Origin: Pseudomonadales bacterium
GTDB lineage: Bacteria > Pseudomonadota > Gammaproteobacteria > Pseudomonadales > Pseudohongiellaceae
Length of the DNA stretch: 64,000 nt
NCBI GenBank assembly: GCA_022822865.1
Contig: JAJDYJ010000084.1
Location: 1-64,000 of the forward strand
Reading direction: 5' to 3'
Below, piece by piece: positions 25,721-34,440 of this stretch; position 1 is the first letter of the stretch; every line of letters starts with the position of its first letter. The position numbers and the translations under genes were made by a program. The notes under the pieces were generated by a model. That model worked only from the letters and a program-made list of their open reading frames with translations. It made no database searches and was not told the DNA's origin.

Positions 25721-27712
25721 ATGGCGAATAAAGTGATTTCGCGTTCTTTCGCAGCGATATTGACCGTGGCGGCGCTGCCGGCGTTCGCCCAGGACGCACG
25801 GCTGATCGAGCCCGAAGACCTGTTTGGAATCAAGGCCGTCGGCAGCCCTGCAATCAGTCCCGACGGCGCCTGGGTCGCGTATACGGTGCGCAGCACCAGC
25901 CTCGAGGACGACAGCAGCGAAACCCGCGTCTGGATGGCGTCCACGACGGACGACACCGTGTTGCCCATGAGCGGCCCGGGCTCCTCGGCGAGCAATCCGC
26001 AATGGAGCCCCGATGGCCGCCTGCTCTCGTTTCTCGCCTCGCGCGACGAAGGCCGGACCCAGGTCTGGGCGCTGGACCGCCGCGGCGGCGAAGCGCGGCA
26101 GCTTACCCACGTCGAACAGGGGGTGAACGACTACGCCTGGTCGCCCGACGCATCGCGGCTGGCGCTGGTGGTTCGGGACCCGGAAGAGGAAGACGACGAA
26201 CCCCGTCCCTGGGTGATCGACCGCCTCCAATTCAAGCGCGATTACGCCGGCTATCTCGACCGGCGCCGTACGCATTTGTACGTGCAGGACGTGGAACCCG
26301 GCGCGGAACGCGAGGCGGTGCAGATCACTTCCGGCGACTACGACGATTCACAACCTGCCTGGAGTCCCGACGGCAGGCTGATCGCCTTCGTCAGCAATCG
26401 CACCGAAGAGCCCGACGCCAACAGCAATTCCGATATCTGGGTGGTCGCCGCGGACAATCCCGACGCCGGCGCGACCCTGTTGCGGATCACCGACAATCCC
26501 GGTTCGGACTCATCTCCCGCCTGGAGCCCGGACGGCCGCTACATCGCCCACACCAGCGTCACCGAGCCGGAAATCATCTGGTACGCCACGCAGCATCTGG
26601 CGATCGCTCCCGCCACCGGCGGCCCGGCCCAGGTGCTCAGCGAACGTCTCGACCGCAATGTCGGCTCTCCGCGCTTCACGCCCGACGGCGAGACAATCCT
26701 GTTCGTTTACGAAGACAGCGCCGAGCGCCATCTCGCGGGCATGGACGTCTCCGGCGAGAACTTCCGGCGCGTCATCGAAGGCCCGCTGAGCCTGCGCGGC
26801 TATTCGATGAGCGACGGCGGCCAAATTGCCAGCCTGATCAGCGAACCGCATTTGCCGGCCGAGATATTTTTCGGCATCGGCGCGGAGCGGCGGCAATTGA
26901 CCGACACCAACCGCCCCTGGCTCGACGAGTTGCAACTGGCGGAAGTCGAGAACGTGCAATTCGACAACCCCGGCGGCATGGAAATCGAGGGCTTCATCTT
27001 CAAACCGCCCGGTTTCGACGCAAGCATGCGCTATCCGACCTTGCTGCGCATCCACGGCGGCCCCGTCGCGCAATACGATTTCGCCTTCAACTTCGAAGCC
27101 CAGTTGTTCGCCGCCAACGGCTATGTCGTGGTGATGACCAACCCCCGCGGCTCGTCCGGCTACGGCCGTGACTTCTCCCATGCGCTATGGGCGAACTGGG
27201 GCGTCCCGGACACCGAAGACGTCATCGCCGGAGTCGATCATGCAATCGAACTCGGCTATGCCGACCCGGACCGCCTCGGCGTCGGCGGCTGGTCCTACGG
27301 CGGCATACTCACCAATTACGTCATCACGAAGTCAGACCGCTTCAAGGGCGCGATCACCGGCGCGAGCGAGGTGCTGTACCGCGCCAATTACGGCCACGAC
27401 CACTACCAGCGCCAATGGGAGGCGGAACTCGGCCTGCCCTGGGAAACCGCCGCGGCCTGGGAACGTATTTCACCCTTCAACGACGTCGCGAACGTCGTCA
27501 CGCCGACCCTCATCATGGGCGGCGAGCACGACTGGAACGTGCCCATCCAGAACTCCGAGCAACTGTACCAGGCCCTGCGCCGGCTCGGTGTCGAAACGCA
27601 ACTCGTGGTCTATCCCGATGAATTCCACGGCATAAGCAAACCCGCCTTCCAGCTCGACCGGCTCGAACGCTACCTGGCCTGGTATGACAAATATGTAAAG
27701 GGAGCGCAGTGA
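25721..27712 (+). CDS. Secreted S9 family peptidase (prolyl oligopeptidase type), copy 2
   Basis: A tandem paralogue of the preceding gene: most residues are identical by eye, and whole blocks such as KPPGFDAS..RYPTLLRIHG and GGWSYGGILTNYVITKSDR are shared. It has the same plan: signal peptide ending FAQ, SPDG propeller blades, catalytic Ser525 in GGWSYGG, Asp in GGEHDWNVP and His in YPDEFHG. It lacks the Glu-rich insert of copy 1 and differs at the position before the catalytic His (Phe for His), which may alter substrate choice. GGAGG precedes the ATG. It lies 31 bp after copy 1, so both are probably transcribed together. Confidence 0.9.
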   Translation: MANKVISRSFAAILTVAALPAFAQDARLIEPEDLFGIKAVGSPAISPDGAWVAYTVRSTSLEDDSSETRVWMASTTDDTVLPMSGPGSSASNPQWSPDGRLLSFLASRDEGRTQVWALDRRGGEARQLTHVEQGVNDYAWSPDASRLALVVRDPEEEDDEPRPWVIDRLQFKRDYAGYLDRRRTHLYVQDVEPGAEREAVQITSGDYDDSQPAWSPDGRLIAFVSNRTEEPDANSNSDIWVVAADNPDAGATLLRITDNPGSDSSPAWSPDGRYIAHTSVTEPEIIWYATQHLAIAPATGGPAQVLSERLDRNVGSPRFTPDGETILFVYEDSAERHLAGMDVSGENFRRVIEGPLSLRGYSMSDGGQIASLISEPHLPAEIFFGIGAERRQLTDTNRPWLDELQLAEVENVQFDNPGGMEIEGFIFKPPGFDASMRYPTLLRIHGGPVAQYDFAFNFEAQLFAANGYVVVMTNPRGSSGYGRDFSHALWANWGVPDTEDVIAGVDHAIELGYADPDRLGVGGWSYGGILTNYVITKSDRFKGAITGASEVLYRANYGHDHYQRQWEAELGLPWETAAAWERISPFNDVANVVTPTLIMGGEHDWNVPIQNSEQLYQALRRLGVETQLVVYPDEFHGISKPAFQLDRLERYLAWYDKYVKGAQ

Positions 27713-27720
27713 GGTCCGTG

Positions 27721-27745
27721 CCGCGCCGTGTCACAGGCGGCGCGG
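27721..27745 (+). terminator. GC hairpin after the peptidase pair
   Basis: CCGCGCCG, 9-base loop, CGGCGCGG: a perfect 8-bp stem directly after the second peptidase stop. It has no downstream T-run, so it may stabilise the 3' end rather than terminate. Confidence 0.3.
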
Positions 27746-27803
27746 ATATGTCATTATTGCGCTTCTCCGCGCCGGCCACCGGCCCCGACAAGAGGAAACA
27801 ACG

Positions 27804-28943
27804 ATGCGTACTTCCGCCCGTCCGTTCGTCCTGCCGCTGCAAGTCCTGTGTGTAGCCGCCGTGGTTTGCGCCGCGCCGGCGCTGGCCCAGCAGGGCAATG
27901 CCCGGGGACCCATCGGCGAAAGCCCGTATGACATCGTCAGCGGCTGGCACAAGCCGTTCCAGGAAAAGGGCTTCGCTTTCGGGGGCAACTCGGGTGTGTG
28001 GGCGGAATCGCCGGATCGCATCATCATCGCCCAGCGCGGCGAAACCATTCTGCCTTATCCGGTCCCGGAGGATTTCCCCGGCTTTGCCGGCTCACTCGGT
28101 ATCAATGTGCTGTTCGAAACCAATCGCCGCCACTGGCAGAACTGCCTCTATATCGTCAACGGCGACGGTGAGGTGGTCGAAATCTGGGACCACCTCGATT
28201 ATCTCTGCGAAGGTTCGGACGGTCCCGGCCCGCATCGCATTCGCATCAGCCCTTACGACCCGGAAAGCCGCATCTGGCTGATCAACGAAACTTTCCACCA
28301 GATCTACGTGATCGCCAACGACGGCAGCGAAGTGCTAGCCACTTATGGCGAAAAGGGCGTTTCCGGCGCCGGTGAAACGCATTTCGGCCGGCCCCAGGAC
28401 GTCGCCTTCCTGCCCGACGGCCGCATCCTGGTCGCCGACGGCCTGGACAATCACCGGGTGATCATCTACGACAACGACATGAACTATCTCGGCGAGTTCG
28501 GCGGTTTCGGCACGGGGCCGGGCCAGTTCAATACCTTGCATGCGGTGGCGGTCGGGCCGGACGGCCTGATCTTCGCGCTCGACCGGTCGGGGGGCCGCGT
28601 GAACGTGTTTCAGACGACCGACGATCCGGCCGAAGTCGAGTTTCTGCGCGAGTTTCCGGGCTTGACCCTGCCGCTCGACATCATCGTCAACGAGGACGAC
28701 ATCTGGATCACGGACCTGGGGCCGCTACGCTTCATCAACTTCGATTTCGAAGGCAACTACAAGTACACCTGGCTGGTGCCGCCGGACCTGCCCGACGGCT
28801 ATCTCGAAGTGCACACCTTCACGGTGGATTCGGACGGCAATCTGATCGGCGGCGACAACCAGTACGGCCGCTCGCAAAAGTTCGTCCCCAAGCCCGACGC
28901 CGATCCCGAGTTGCTGATCGAACCCCCTTGGGTAGCGCCGTAG
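27804..28943 (+). CDS. Secreted NHL-repeat beta-propeller protein
   Basis: The signal peptide ends at ALA before QQGNARGPIG. The mature protein carries NHL-type repeats of a six-bladed propeller: GRPQDVAFLPDGRILVADGLDNHRVIIYD, FNTLHAVAVGPDGLIFALDRSGGRVNVFQ and LDIIVNEDDIWITD. The fold is shared with peptidyl-hydroxyglycine lyases and other exported binding proteins, but no catalytic set can be named. AAGAGGAAA before the ATG supports the start. It is the last plus-strand gene of the quinoprotein and peptidase cluster and converges on another NHL protein across a repeat element. Confidence 0.82.
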   Translation: MRTSARPFVLPLQVLCVAAVVCAAPALAQQGNARGPIGESPYDIVSGWHKPFQEKGFAFGGNSGVWAESPDRIIIAQRGETILPYPVPEDFPGFAGSLGINVLFETNRRHWQNCLYIVNGDGEVVEIWDHLDYLCEGSDGPGPHRIRISPYDPESRIWLINETFHQIYVIANDGSEVLATYGEKGVSGAGETHFGRPQDVAFLPDGRILVADGLDNHRVIIYDNDMNYLGEFGGFGTGPGQFNTLHAVAVGPDGLIFALDRSGGRVNVFQTTDDPAEVEFLREFPGLTLPLDIIVNEDDIWITDLGPLRFINFDFEGNYKYTWLVPPDLPDGYLEVHTFTVDSDGNLIGGDNQYGRSQKFVPKPDADPELLIEPPWVAP

Positions 28944-28944
28944 G

Positions 28945-29148
28945 GGCCTCGATCCGTCGCCGCCGGGTGACAGGGGGTTCAGCGGACGCCGTTAATTTGG
29001 CCCAGCCGCCAAGCATAGCTTGGCGTCGTTCCGGCTGCGCATGAAGCTGCGCTTCATAAACGCTTGCCTGCACCCCTGTAGGCTTCGGGCTCGGCATCCA
29101 TGCCTCGCACGCCCGCTGAACCCCCTGCCGCCCAACGGCGACTAACGC
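28945..29148. repeat. Long palindromic interspersed repeat, copy 1
   Basis: Arms around 28958-28988 (containing GACAGGGGGTTCAGCGGACG) and 29110-29140 (containing CGCCCGCTGAACCCCCTG) are largely complementary. The interior holds CCTGTAGGCTTCGGGCTCGG and CATGCCTCGCACGCCCGC, which recur at 59.8 kb, plus an extra block of about 70 bp with two small hairpins (GCCAAGC-ATA-GCTTGGC and ATGAAGC-TGC-GCTTCAT). It fills the space between two convergent NHL genes and may end both transcripts. Confidence 0.8.
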
Positions 29149-30192
29149 CTAAGGCCTCACGCGAATGTACTTCTGCAGGTTGCGGGGGATGGGTTCTCCG
29201 CCGTACATGTTGCCGGCGGCGTCCACCGCGACGAATTCGGCGCCGTTGCCGAGGATGACGTGGGGGTCGCCGGGCGCGTAGAGCACGAATTCATCGACCC
29301 AGCCGAGTTCGGCGTCGCCGATGCGGATGCCCATTTCCCAGCCCGGGTTCTGTTCGATATCGGATTCCGAATCGGCCACGTAAATGCGGTCGTGATCGTC
29401 GAAGAAGATGCCGCTCGGACGCCCGAATTGTGTCCATTGGCTGATGAAATTGCCGTCCTGATCGAATATCTGAATGCGATTGTTGGAACGGTCGCCGACG
29501 AAAATCCGGCCGCGCTGGTCCATGGCTATGGTATGCAATACGCGAAACTCTCCCGGCGCGTAACCGGTCTTGCCCCAGGCCTTGATGAAGTTGCCGTCGC
29601 GGTCGAATTTCACGACCCGGTTGTTGCCGGGTGTGTTATGGCCGTCGGCGATGAAGATATCGCCGTTGTCGGCGACCACCACGTCAGCCGGCGAGGTGAA
29701 CTGGTTCTCGCCGCTGCCTTCCACGCCCGGCGTGCCCAAAACCATCAGCACTTCGCCCGTGGGGCTGAATTTCACCACCTGGTGGCCGCGCATGTCGCCG
29801 TCGGGGATTCTCGCCTGCGCCACCGCGTCGGTAACGTAGATATTGCCTTCCCGGTCGACGTCGATGCCGTGGGGCCAGATGAACATGCCGCCGCCGAAAC
29901 TCGTGACGACATTGCCTTGGGCGTCAAATTTGAGCACCGAGTCGAGATCGGAATCGAGGCACTCGTCGCCGAAGCGTTCGCGCTCCGTGGCGTCACAGCG
30001 GACCACGGCCCAGAGATGCTCTCTGTCCGGGTCCACATCCAGGTCGCCGACGGCGCCCCAGGTGCGGCCGTCGGGCAATGTGCCCCATTCCACGTTGCGC
30101 CAGGGATTGGGGTAAGGCTGCGCCAGCAGGGCCGTAACGAATCCGAACAGCAGAAGTATGATTCCAGCACGGAAAATCGACAGTTTTTTCAT
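29149..30192 (-). CDS. Secreted NHL-repeat beta-propeller protein
   Basis: The true start is MKKLSIFRAG at 30192, with GGAGG 9 bases upstream; the longer track ORF is read-through. After the signal peptide (ends ALLAQ) come NHL blades: FIWPHGIDVDREGNIYVTDA, FTSPADVVVADNGDIFIADG, FRVLHTIAMDQRGRIFVGDRSNNRIQIFD and GRPSGIFFDDHDRIYVADSES. It differs from the converging NHL protein in sequence but has the same plan and export route. Known relatives include periplasmic binding or lyase-like propellers; no enzymatic residue set is evident. Confidence 0.82.
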   Translation of the reverse strand: MKKLSIFRAGIILLLFGFVTALLAQPYPNPWRNVEWGTLPDGRTWGAVGDLDVDPDREHLWAVVRCDATERERFGDECLDSDLDSVLKFDAQGNVVTSFGGGMFIWPHGIDVDREGNIYVTDAVAQARIPDGDMRGHQVVKFSPTGEVLMVLGTPGVEGSGENQFTSPADVVVADNGDIFIADGHNTPGNNRVVKFDRDGNFIKAWGKTGYAPGEFRVLHTIAMDQRGRIFVGDRSNNRIQIFDQDGNFISQWTQFGRPSGIFFDDHDRIYVADSESDIEQNPGWEMGIRIGDAELGWVDEFVLYAPGDPHVILGNGAEFVAVDAAGNMYGGEPIPRNLQKYIRVRP

Positions 30193-30257
30193 GGTGATTT
30201 GCCTCCGGTTGCGAGCGAGCATGGCATTCTTTCCCGCCGGCTTCAAGCAGGCCCGAG

Positions 30258-31700
30258 TCAGGCCGCGAGCCAGATCAGGACCCCCGTGGCCAGCACGATC
30301 AATTGGCTGAAGCGGTCCTCGACGGCGAACAACACGGGGTCCTCGTGGAGCCGGCCGGCCCGGGCCAGCCGCCAGATGCGGCCGAGCAGCACGATCAGCA
30401 AGGGGCAGATGAGCCAGAGTATGAGCGGTGAACCATAGAGCCGCGTCGTCGCCGGCGCGTTGATGTAGAACGCGAACACGACCACGGCCATGACGCTTGC
30501 CAGACCGCCGATTACCGACAGCAACGGTTCGTGTGACGGGCGATAGGCCCGGCCGCTGACGGCTTCGGTCGCCTGGGTTTGCAGGTTGACCAGTTCGGTC
30601 ACCCGCTTGACCAGGGCCAGGCCGAGGAAAAAGCATAGCGAAAAGGCGATCAGGAAGTTGGTCGTCACGACTTCGATGGCCTCGGCCCCCGCGGCGACAC
30701 GCAACGCGTAGAGCGTCGCCAGCGTTGCCACATCGACGAGGAATATCCGTTTCAGCGCAAAGCTGTAGAGGCAGGTCAACAGCCAGTAGATCAGCAGCAC
30801 GAGGCGAAAATCCGCCGGCAACAGCGACGAGACCAGGAAAGCCCCGAGCAGGAGAGCCGGCGCGGCGATGAATCCAGCGGCAAGCGGCAATTCGCCGGCC
30901 GCGAAAGGGCGTCTCCGCTTGGTCCGGTGCGCCCGGTCGCTGTCGAGGTCGAGCATGTCGTTGAGCAGATAGACGCTCGATGTACACAGGCAGAAGGCGA
31001 TGAAGCCGATGGCGGAGGCGAACAGCAAGTCCGGTTGCGTTAATTGGTGAGACAGGGTCAGCGGGACGAACAGTAGTGTGTTCTTGAGCCATTGATGGGG
31101 CCGCACAGCCCGCAACAGCGGCCGGAAGACAGCGCCGGCGGAACCGAAGTTCAATACATCGCTTTCACGGCTTGAAAATCGGCGGCTGACGGCGGGGGCG
31201 CAGTTCACCATGACGATCTGCTTCGCCCCGGACCAGATGGGAAGATCGGCGCGGGAATCGCCGGCATAGGCAAAATCGCCGCCGCCCATCTCTTCGATGC
31301 GGCGCAGCTTGCGGCGGGATTTCAGATTGGTTTCGGCATCGCTGCCCACGGCGGCTTCGAACAGCCCGAGATGCTCGCTTACCGCGTCCACATACGACTG
31401 GTTCGAGGCCGAGATCAGCGTCATCGCCCGCCCCCCGTCCCTTTGTCGCCGGAGCCAGGCCAGGAATTCCTCGTTATACGGCAGCCCGGCCGGGTCGATC
31501 TTCACCCGGCGCGCAATTTGATGTTTCAGCCAGGCGCGGCCCCGCAGCAGCCAGAAAGGAATGACGGCGAGGTAAAGCGGATTGCGCCGGATCAGCCGCA
31601 ACAGCGATTCGAAAAGCAGATCCGTGCGGATCAGGGTCCCGTCCAGGTCCACGAACAGATGCGCGTTCGAATCGGTTGAATTGCCGGGATTGTCTGCCAT
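30258..31700 (-). CDS. HAD-phosphatase/UbiA prenyltransferase fusion (decaprenyl-phosphoribose synthase-like)
   Basis: Two domains in 480 residues. The first 200 form a HAD domain: LFVDLDGTLIRTDLL with the nucleophile Asp, SASNQSYVD and AGDSRADLPIW. Then comes an integral UbiA domain of about nine helices with the prenyl-pyrophosphate motif LNDMLDLDSDRAHRTKRRRP and the RPHQWLKNTLLF start typical of 5-phosphoribose-diphosphate:decaprenyl-phosphate transferases. Such enzymes attach phosphoribose to polyprenyl phosphate; the HAD half could remove the 5-phosphate. ATG is 5 bp after the preceding GT-C gene. It is the last gene of a four-gene membrane glycosylation operon. Confidence 0.87.
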   Translation of the reverse strand: MADNPGNSTDSNAHLFVDLDGTLIRTDLLFESLLRLIRRNPLYLAVIPFWLLRGRAWLKHQIARRVKIDPAGLPYNEEFLAWLRRQRDGGRAMTLISASNQSYVDAVSEHLGLFEAAVGSDAETNLKSRRKLRRIEEMGGGDFAYAGDSRADLPIWSGAKQIVMVNCAPAVSRRFSSRESDVLNFGSAGAVFRPLLRAVRPHQWLKNTLLFVPLTLSHQLTQPDLLFASAIGFIAFCLCTSSVYLLNDMLDLDSDRAHRTKRRRPFAAGELPLAAGFIAAPALLLGAFLVSSLLPADFRLVLLIYWLLTCLYSFALKRIFLVDVATLATLYALRVAAGAEAIEVVTTNFLIAFSLCFFLGLALVKRVTELVNLQTQATEAVSGRAYRPSHEPLLSVIGGLASVMAVVVFAFYINAPATTRLYGSPLILWLICPLLIVLLGRIWRLARAGRLHEDPVLFAVEDRFSQLIVLATGVLIWLAA

Positions 31701-31705
31701 CGAAT

Positions 31706-33172
31706 TTACTCGCTGCCGCTCGGCAGATAGCGATACAACTTGTAGTCCGGAAACCGGAATCCGGCTACTTCGGCCAGGTCTTCGGGCCGGTTCGTCTGCA
31801 GCGACGTGACCGCGCGTTCGAAAAATCGCGGCGGCTCGCGCGCAAGTATATAGTCCGGCGGATGCAGTTCCAGCCAACTGTGGTAGTCGCCTTCGGCGAC
31901 GAACTCCGCGTTGCCGCTGGTCACCAGGCCCAGGATGTCGATGATCCTGCGCCCGGAATACCAGCCGACGGTGCCGATCTCCGCCAGCGCGATCGATGCG
32001 TCGGCGGGCGTATTCTCCGCGATCCACAGGCCGAACTGCCGGTAATCCTCGCGCACGGTGTTGCCATGCAGGACGAGGTTGATCGCTCCCTGCCAGACCA
32101 GCATCAGGACGAAGAAGCCTATGCATGCGTTGCGGAAAAACCCCTGGCGCCCGGTCTTCAGTTGGCGGTGAAGCCAAAAGATTCCCAGTACGACCCAGGT
32201 GGAGAAGATCGTGAAATGAATCGCGTAATACCACCATTGACCCGGAATGTTCAGGCCCGCGAAAAATCCCGTATACAGGCCCAGGAAAGTCACTGAAACA
32301 AGCAGGTATTGCCGCGCCTGAACCAGCAGAAGCGAAAATGCGGCCAGGATCAGCAACAGGACCGGGACCGCAAGGCTGCCGAAAATCTGCATTTGCCGGG
32401 GCAGGCCGAAGCCGTTCAGCAGGCGTTCTCCCAGCCCGATCAGAAAGCTGTTGTACCCCCAATGACCCATCGCTCCCTGGGAGATCTTGGCGACGCCGGA
32501 AGAGGGCAGCAGGGCGCCGTAGTAAAGGCCGTTGAACGCGAATTGGGCCAGGACCAGAATCGCCGGTGCGACGTAGCAGCGAATATCAGGCCATGGGCGC
32601 TTGTACGCCCAGGTGTTCAAGGCCATGGCCGGAACGAGAAAGACGGCTTCGGGCCGCGTGAGGATCGCGAGCCCGACGCAAATGCCGAGCGGGAAGAACT
32701 CGTCCTTGAAATACAGGTAGAAGCACAGTCCGACCATGAAGGTGAACAGGCTCGTTTCCATGCCGAGATTGATGTAGGTCATGCCGGAACCTGCCGCGAA
32801 CAAGGTTGCCAGCGCGGCAATTCGCCGGTCGGCGATGAACAGGATCAGAATGCGATAGAAGATCACTACCGTGCCCATGGCCGCCAGCACGGAAATCAGC
32901 ATGGCGCCGTGGCGCGCGTCGCCGAACAGCCATGCCGGCGCCAGCGACAGCCAGGCAAACAGCGGCGAAGTCAATCCGTTGACGTATTCACCGGTGTTGT
33001 AAACCAGTCCGTTTCCCGAAATCAGGTTCTGGATGTATCTCGCGTAGATCAGGCCGTCGTCGAGTTCATGTCCGCGAAAAACGATCCCTTTAACGCCGAC
33101 AATCAGAACGGAAAGCCCGACCATCCAGTTGGCCGCGTCGCGCAAGTCGAAGGCTTCCGAGAATTTTCTCAC
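31706..33172 (-). CDS. GT-C type membrane glycosyltransferase, arabinosyltransferase-like
   Basis: The 488-residue protein has about ten to eleven helices and a first external loop with the acidic motif HELDDGLIYARYIQNLISG and YNTGEYVNGLTSPLF. This loop resembles that of AftB-type arabinofuranosyltransferases and other GT-C enzymes that use polyprenyl-phosphate sugars; the C-terminal soluble part (IALAEIGTVGWYSGRRIIDILGL) is also typical. The start is GTG at 33172, overlapping the preceding stop (GTGA). Together with the HAD-UbiA fusion downstream it suggests transfer of a ribose- or arabinose-like sugar on the periplasmic side. Confidence 0.78.
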   Translation of the reverse strand: MRKFSEAFDLRDAANWMVGLSVLIVGVKGIVFRGHELDDGLIYARYIQNLISGNGLVYNTGEYVNGLTSPLFAWLSLAPAWLFGDARHGAMLISVLAAMGTVVIFYRILILFIADRRIAALATLFAAGSGMTYINLGMETSLFTFMVGLCFYLYFKDEFFPLGICVGLAILTRPEAVFLVPAMALNTWAYKRPWPDIRCYVAPAILVLAQFAFNGLYYGALLPSSGVAKISQGAMGHWGYNSFLIGLGERLLNGFGLPRQMQIFGSLAVPVLLLILAAFSLLLVQARQYLLVSVTFLGLYTGFFAGLNIPGQWWYYAIHFTIFSTWVVLGIFWLHRQLKTGRQGFFRNACIGFFVLMLVWQGAINLVLHGNTVREDYRQFGLWIAENTPADASIALAEIGTVGWYSGRRIIDILGLVTSGNAEFVAEGDYHSWLELHPPDYILAREPPRFFERAVTSLQTNRPEDLAEVAGFRFPDYKLYRYLPSGSE

Positions 33173-34440
33173 TCCAGCCCGCCTTCCCGATCGATACGCA
33201 GCGCCGCGTTCGGATAATCACCGATGGAAATGTCGCGCCGGAAATCGTCAAGCGGCTTTTCCGGATAATGCACGACCAGTGTGCCCTCGACAGACTCGGC
33301 AAGCCGGTAGATTTCGGCATAGGTCTGCTGGAATTCGAAATGCTGGCGCCAGGTCACGCCGATGCCCCAGACACTGAACAGCGCGATCAGCAGAATCGCC
33401 GGCCGCGGCGCCCGGGCGAACAGGATGAAAAGCGTCATCGCGAACGGGATGAGATAGAGCCGGCCGACGAAATTGTGGTGGCTCATGACGTTGTCGCCCT
33501 GGTAGCCGAACATGCCCCAGTAGACCGGCCCGCACAGGCCGAGAATCGCCAGTATCGTGAACTTGGGCCCGAAACTCCGGGTCAGGACCACCAGCGTGAT
33601 CATGGCCGCTATGCCGGCCCAGAACATCGCGCCGCCATGGGCGAAACTGCTCGACTGCGCTGGAAATCCGGCGATGAAGCTGGCGTAGGACGCGGCGTAG
33701 ACGTCGATGTCGAAACCGTGAATGTCGGCTTCCGAGCCGATGGGAACGAAAGAATGCCGCAGCCACCAGTAGACTGCCGAAACGCCCAGCATGGAAACGG
33801 CCAGCCAGATGCGCGCATTCGCGCCCCATACGTCCTTCTCTCGCAGATCTTCCCACAGCAGCCAGCCGAACAGCGGAAAGGCCAGCACACAGGATTCCTT
33901 GCAGAACACGGCAAGGGCGAAACTGACGCCGCAAGCGGCAAGACGACCTGAAACGTACAGGCGGATCGCCAGCGCCAGGAAGAACAGGCAGGCGGCGTCG
34001 AAGATATTGGCGAACCAGGTCGCCGTGATCAGGCTGGAAGCGGAAAACAGCAGGACCGCGAAAAACGCGATGGCGCGGCCGCATTCCAGGTCGTATCGCA
34101 ACACCAGCGCCCGCGCCAGCAGGCTGACCGAACAAAGCATGAGCAAGGCGTTGAAATAGCGCAGGAAGAGGAAGCTGCCGCCGGACAGTTTGCCGAGTCC
34201 CAGGGCCAGGCTGCTGCCGAGCGGGCGATAAATATCGAGCGGCAATTGCTGCAGCCACACGGCCAGCATCGCTTCGAAGACGCTCATGCTCGCCAGCGGT
34301 TCCGAAGCAAACAGCAACAGGGCGTTGGTCTCGTCCCATACGTCGGTGACCATCAGCCCGCTGATCATGATCAGCCAGGCCGCGCCGATCACGGCCAGCA
34401 CCACTATGAAACCGCAGTTTGCTGTCCAGTTCGCGCTCAT
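33169..34440 (-). CDS. Polytopic membrane protein, probable GT-C glycosyltransferase
   Basis: The true start is MSANWTANCGFIVV at 34440, whose ATG overlaps the stop of the preceding gene (ATGA). The 423 residues form about nine to ten helices; the first external loop contains TDVWDETNALLLF, an acidic pair in the position used by GT-C transferases, and the protein ends with a short soluble tail. I recognise no specific family. Tight overlap with both neighbours indicates that it works in the same polyprenyl-linked sugar pathway, possibly as one of several transferases assembling a surface glycan. Confidence 0.65.
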   Translation of the reverse strand: MSANWTANCGFIVVLAVIGAAWLIMISGLMVTDVWDETNALLLFASEPLASMSVFEAMLAVWLQQLPLDIYRPLGSSLALGLGKLSGGSFLFLRYFNALLMLCSVSLLARALVLRYDLECGRAIAFFAVLLFSASSLITATWFANIFDAACLFFLALAIRLYVSGRLAACGVSFALAVFCKESCVLAFPLFGWLLWEDLREKDVWGANARIWLAVSMLGVSAVYWWLRHSFVPIGSEADIHGFDIDVYAASYASFIAGFPAQSSSFAHGGAMFWAGIAAMITLVVLTRSFGPKFTILAILGLCGPVYWGMFGYQGDNVMSHHNFVGRLYLIPFAMTLFILFARAPRPAILLIALFSVWGIGVTWRQHFEFQQTYAEIYRLAESVEGTLVVHYPEKPLDDFRRDISIGDYPNAALRIDREGGLE

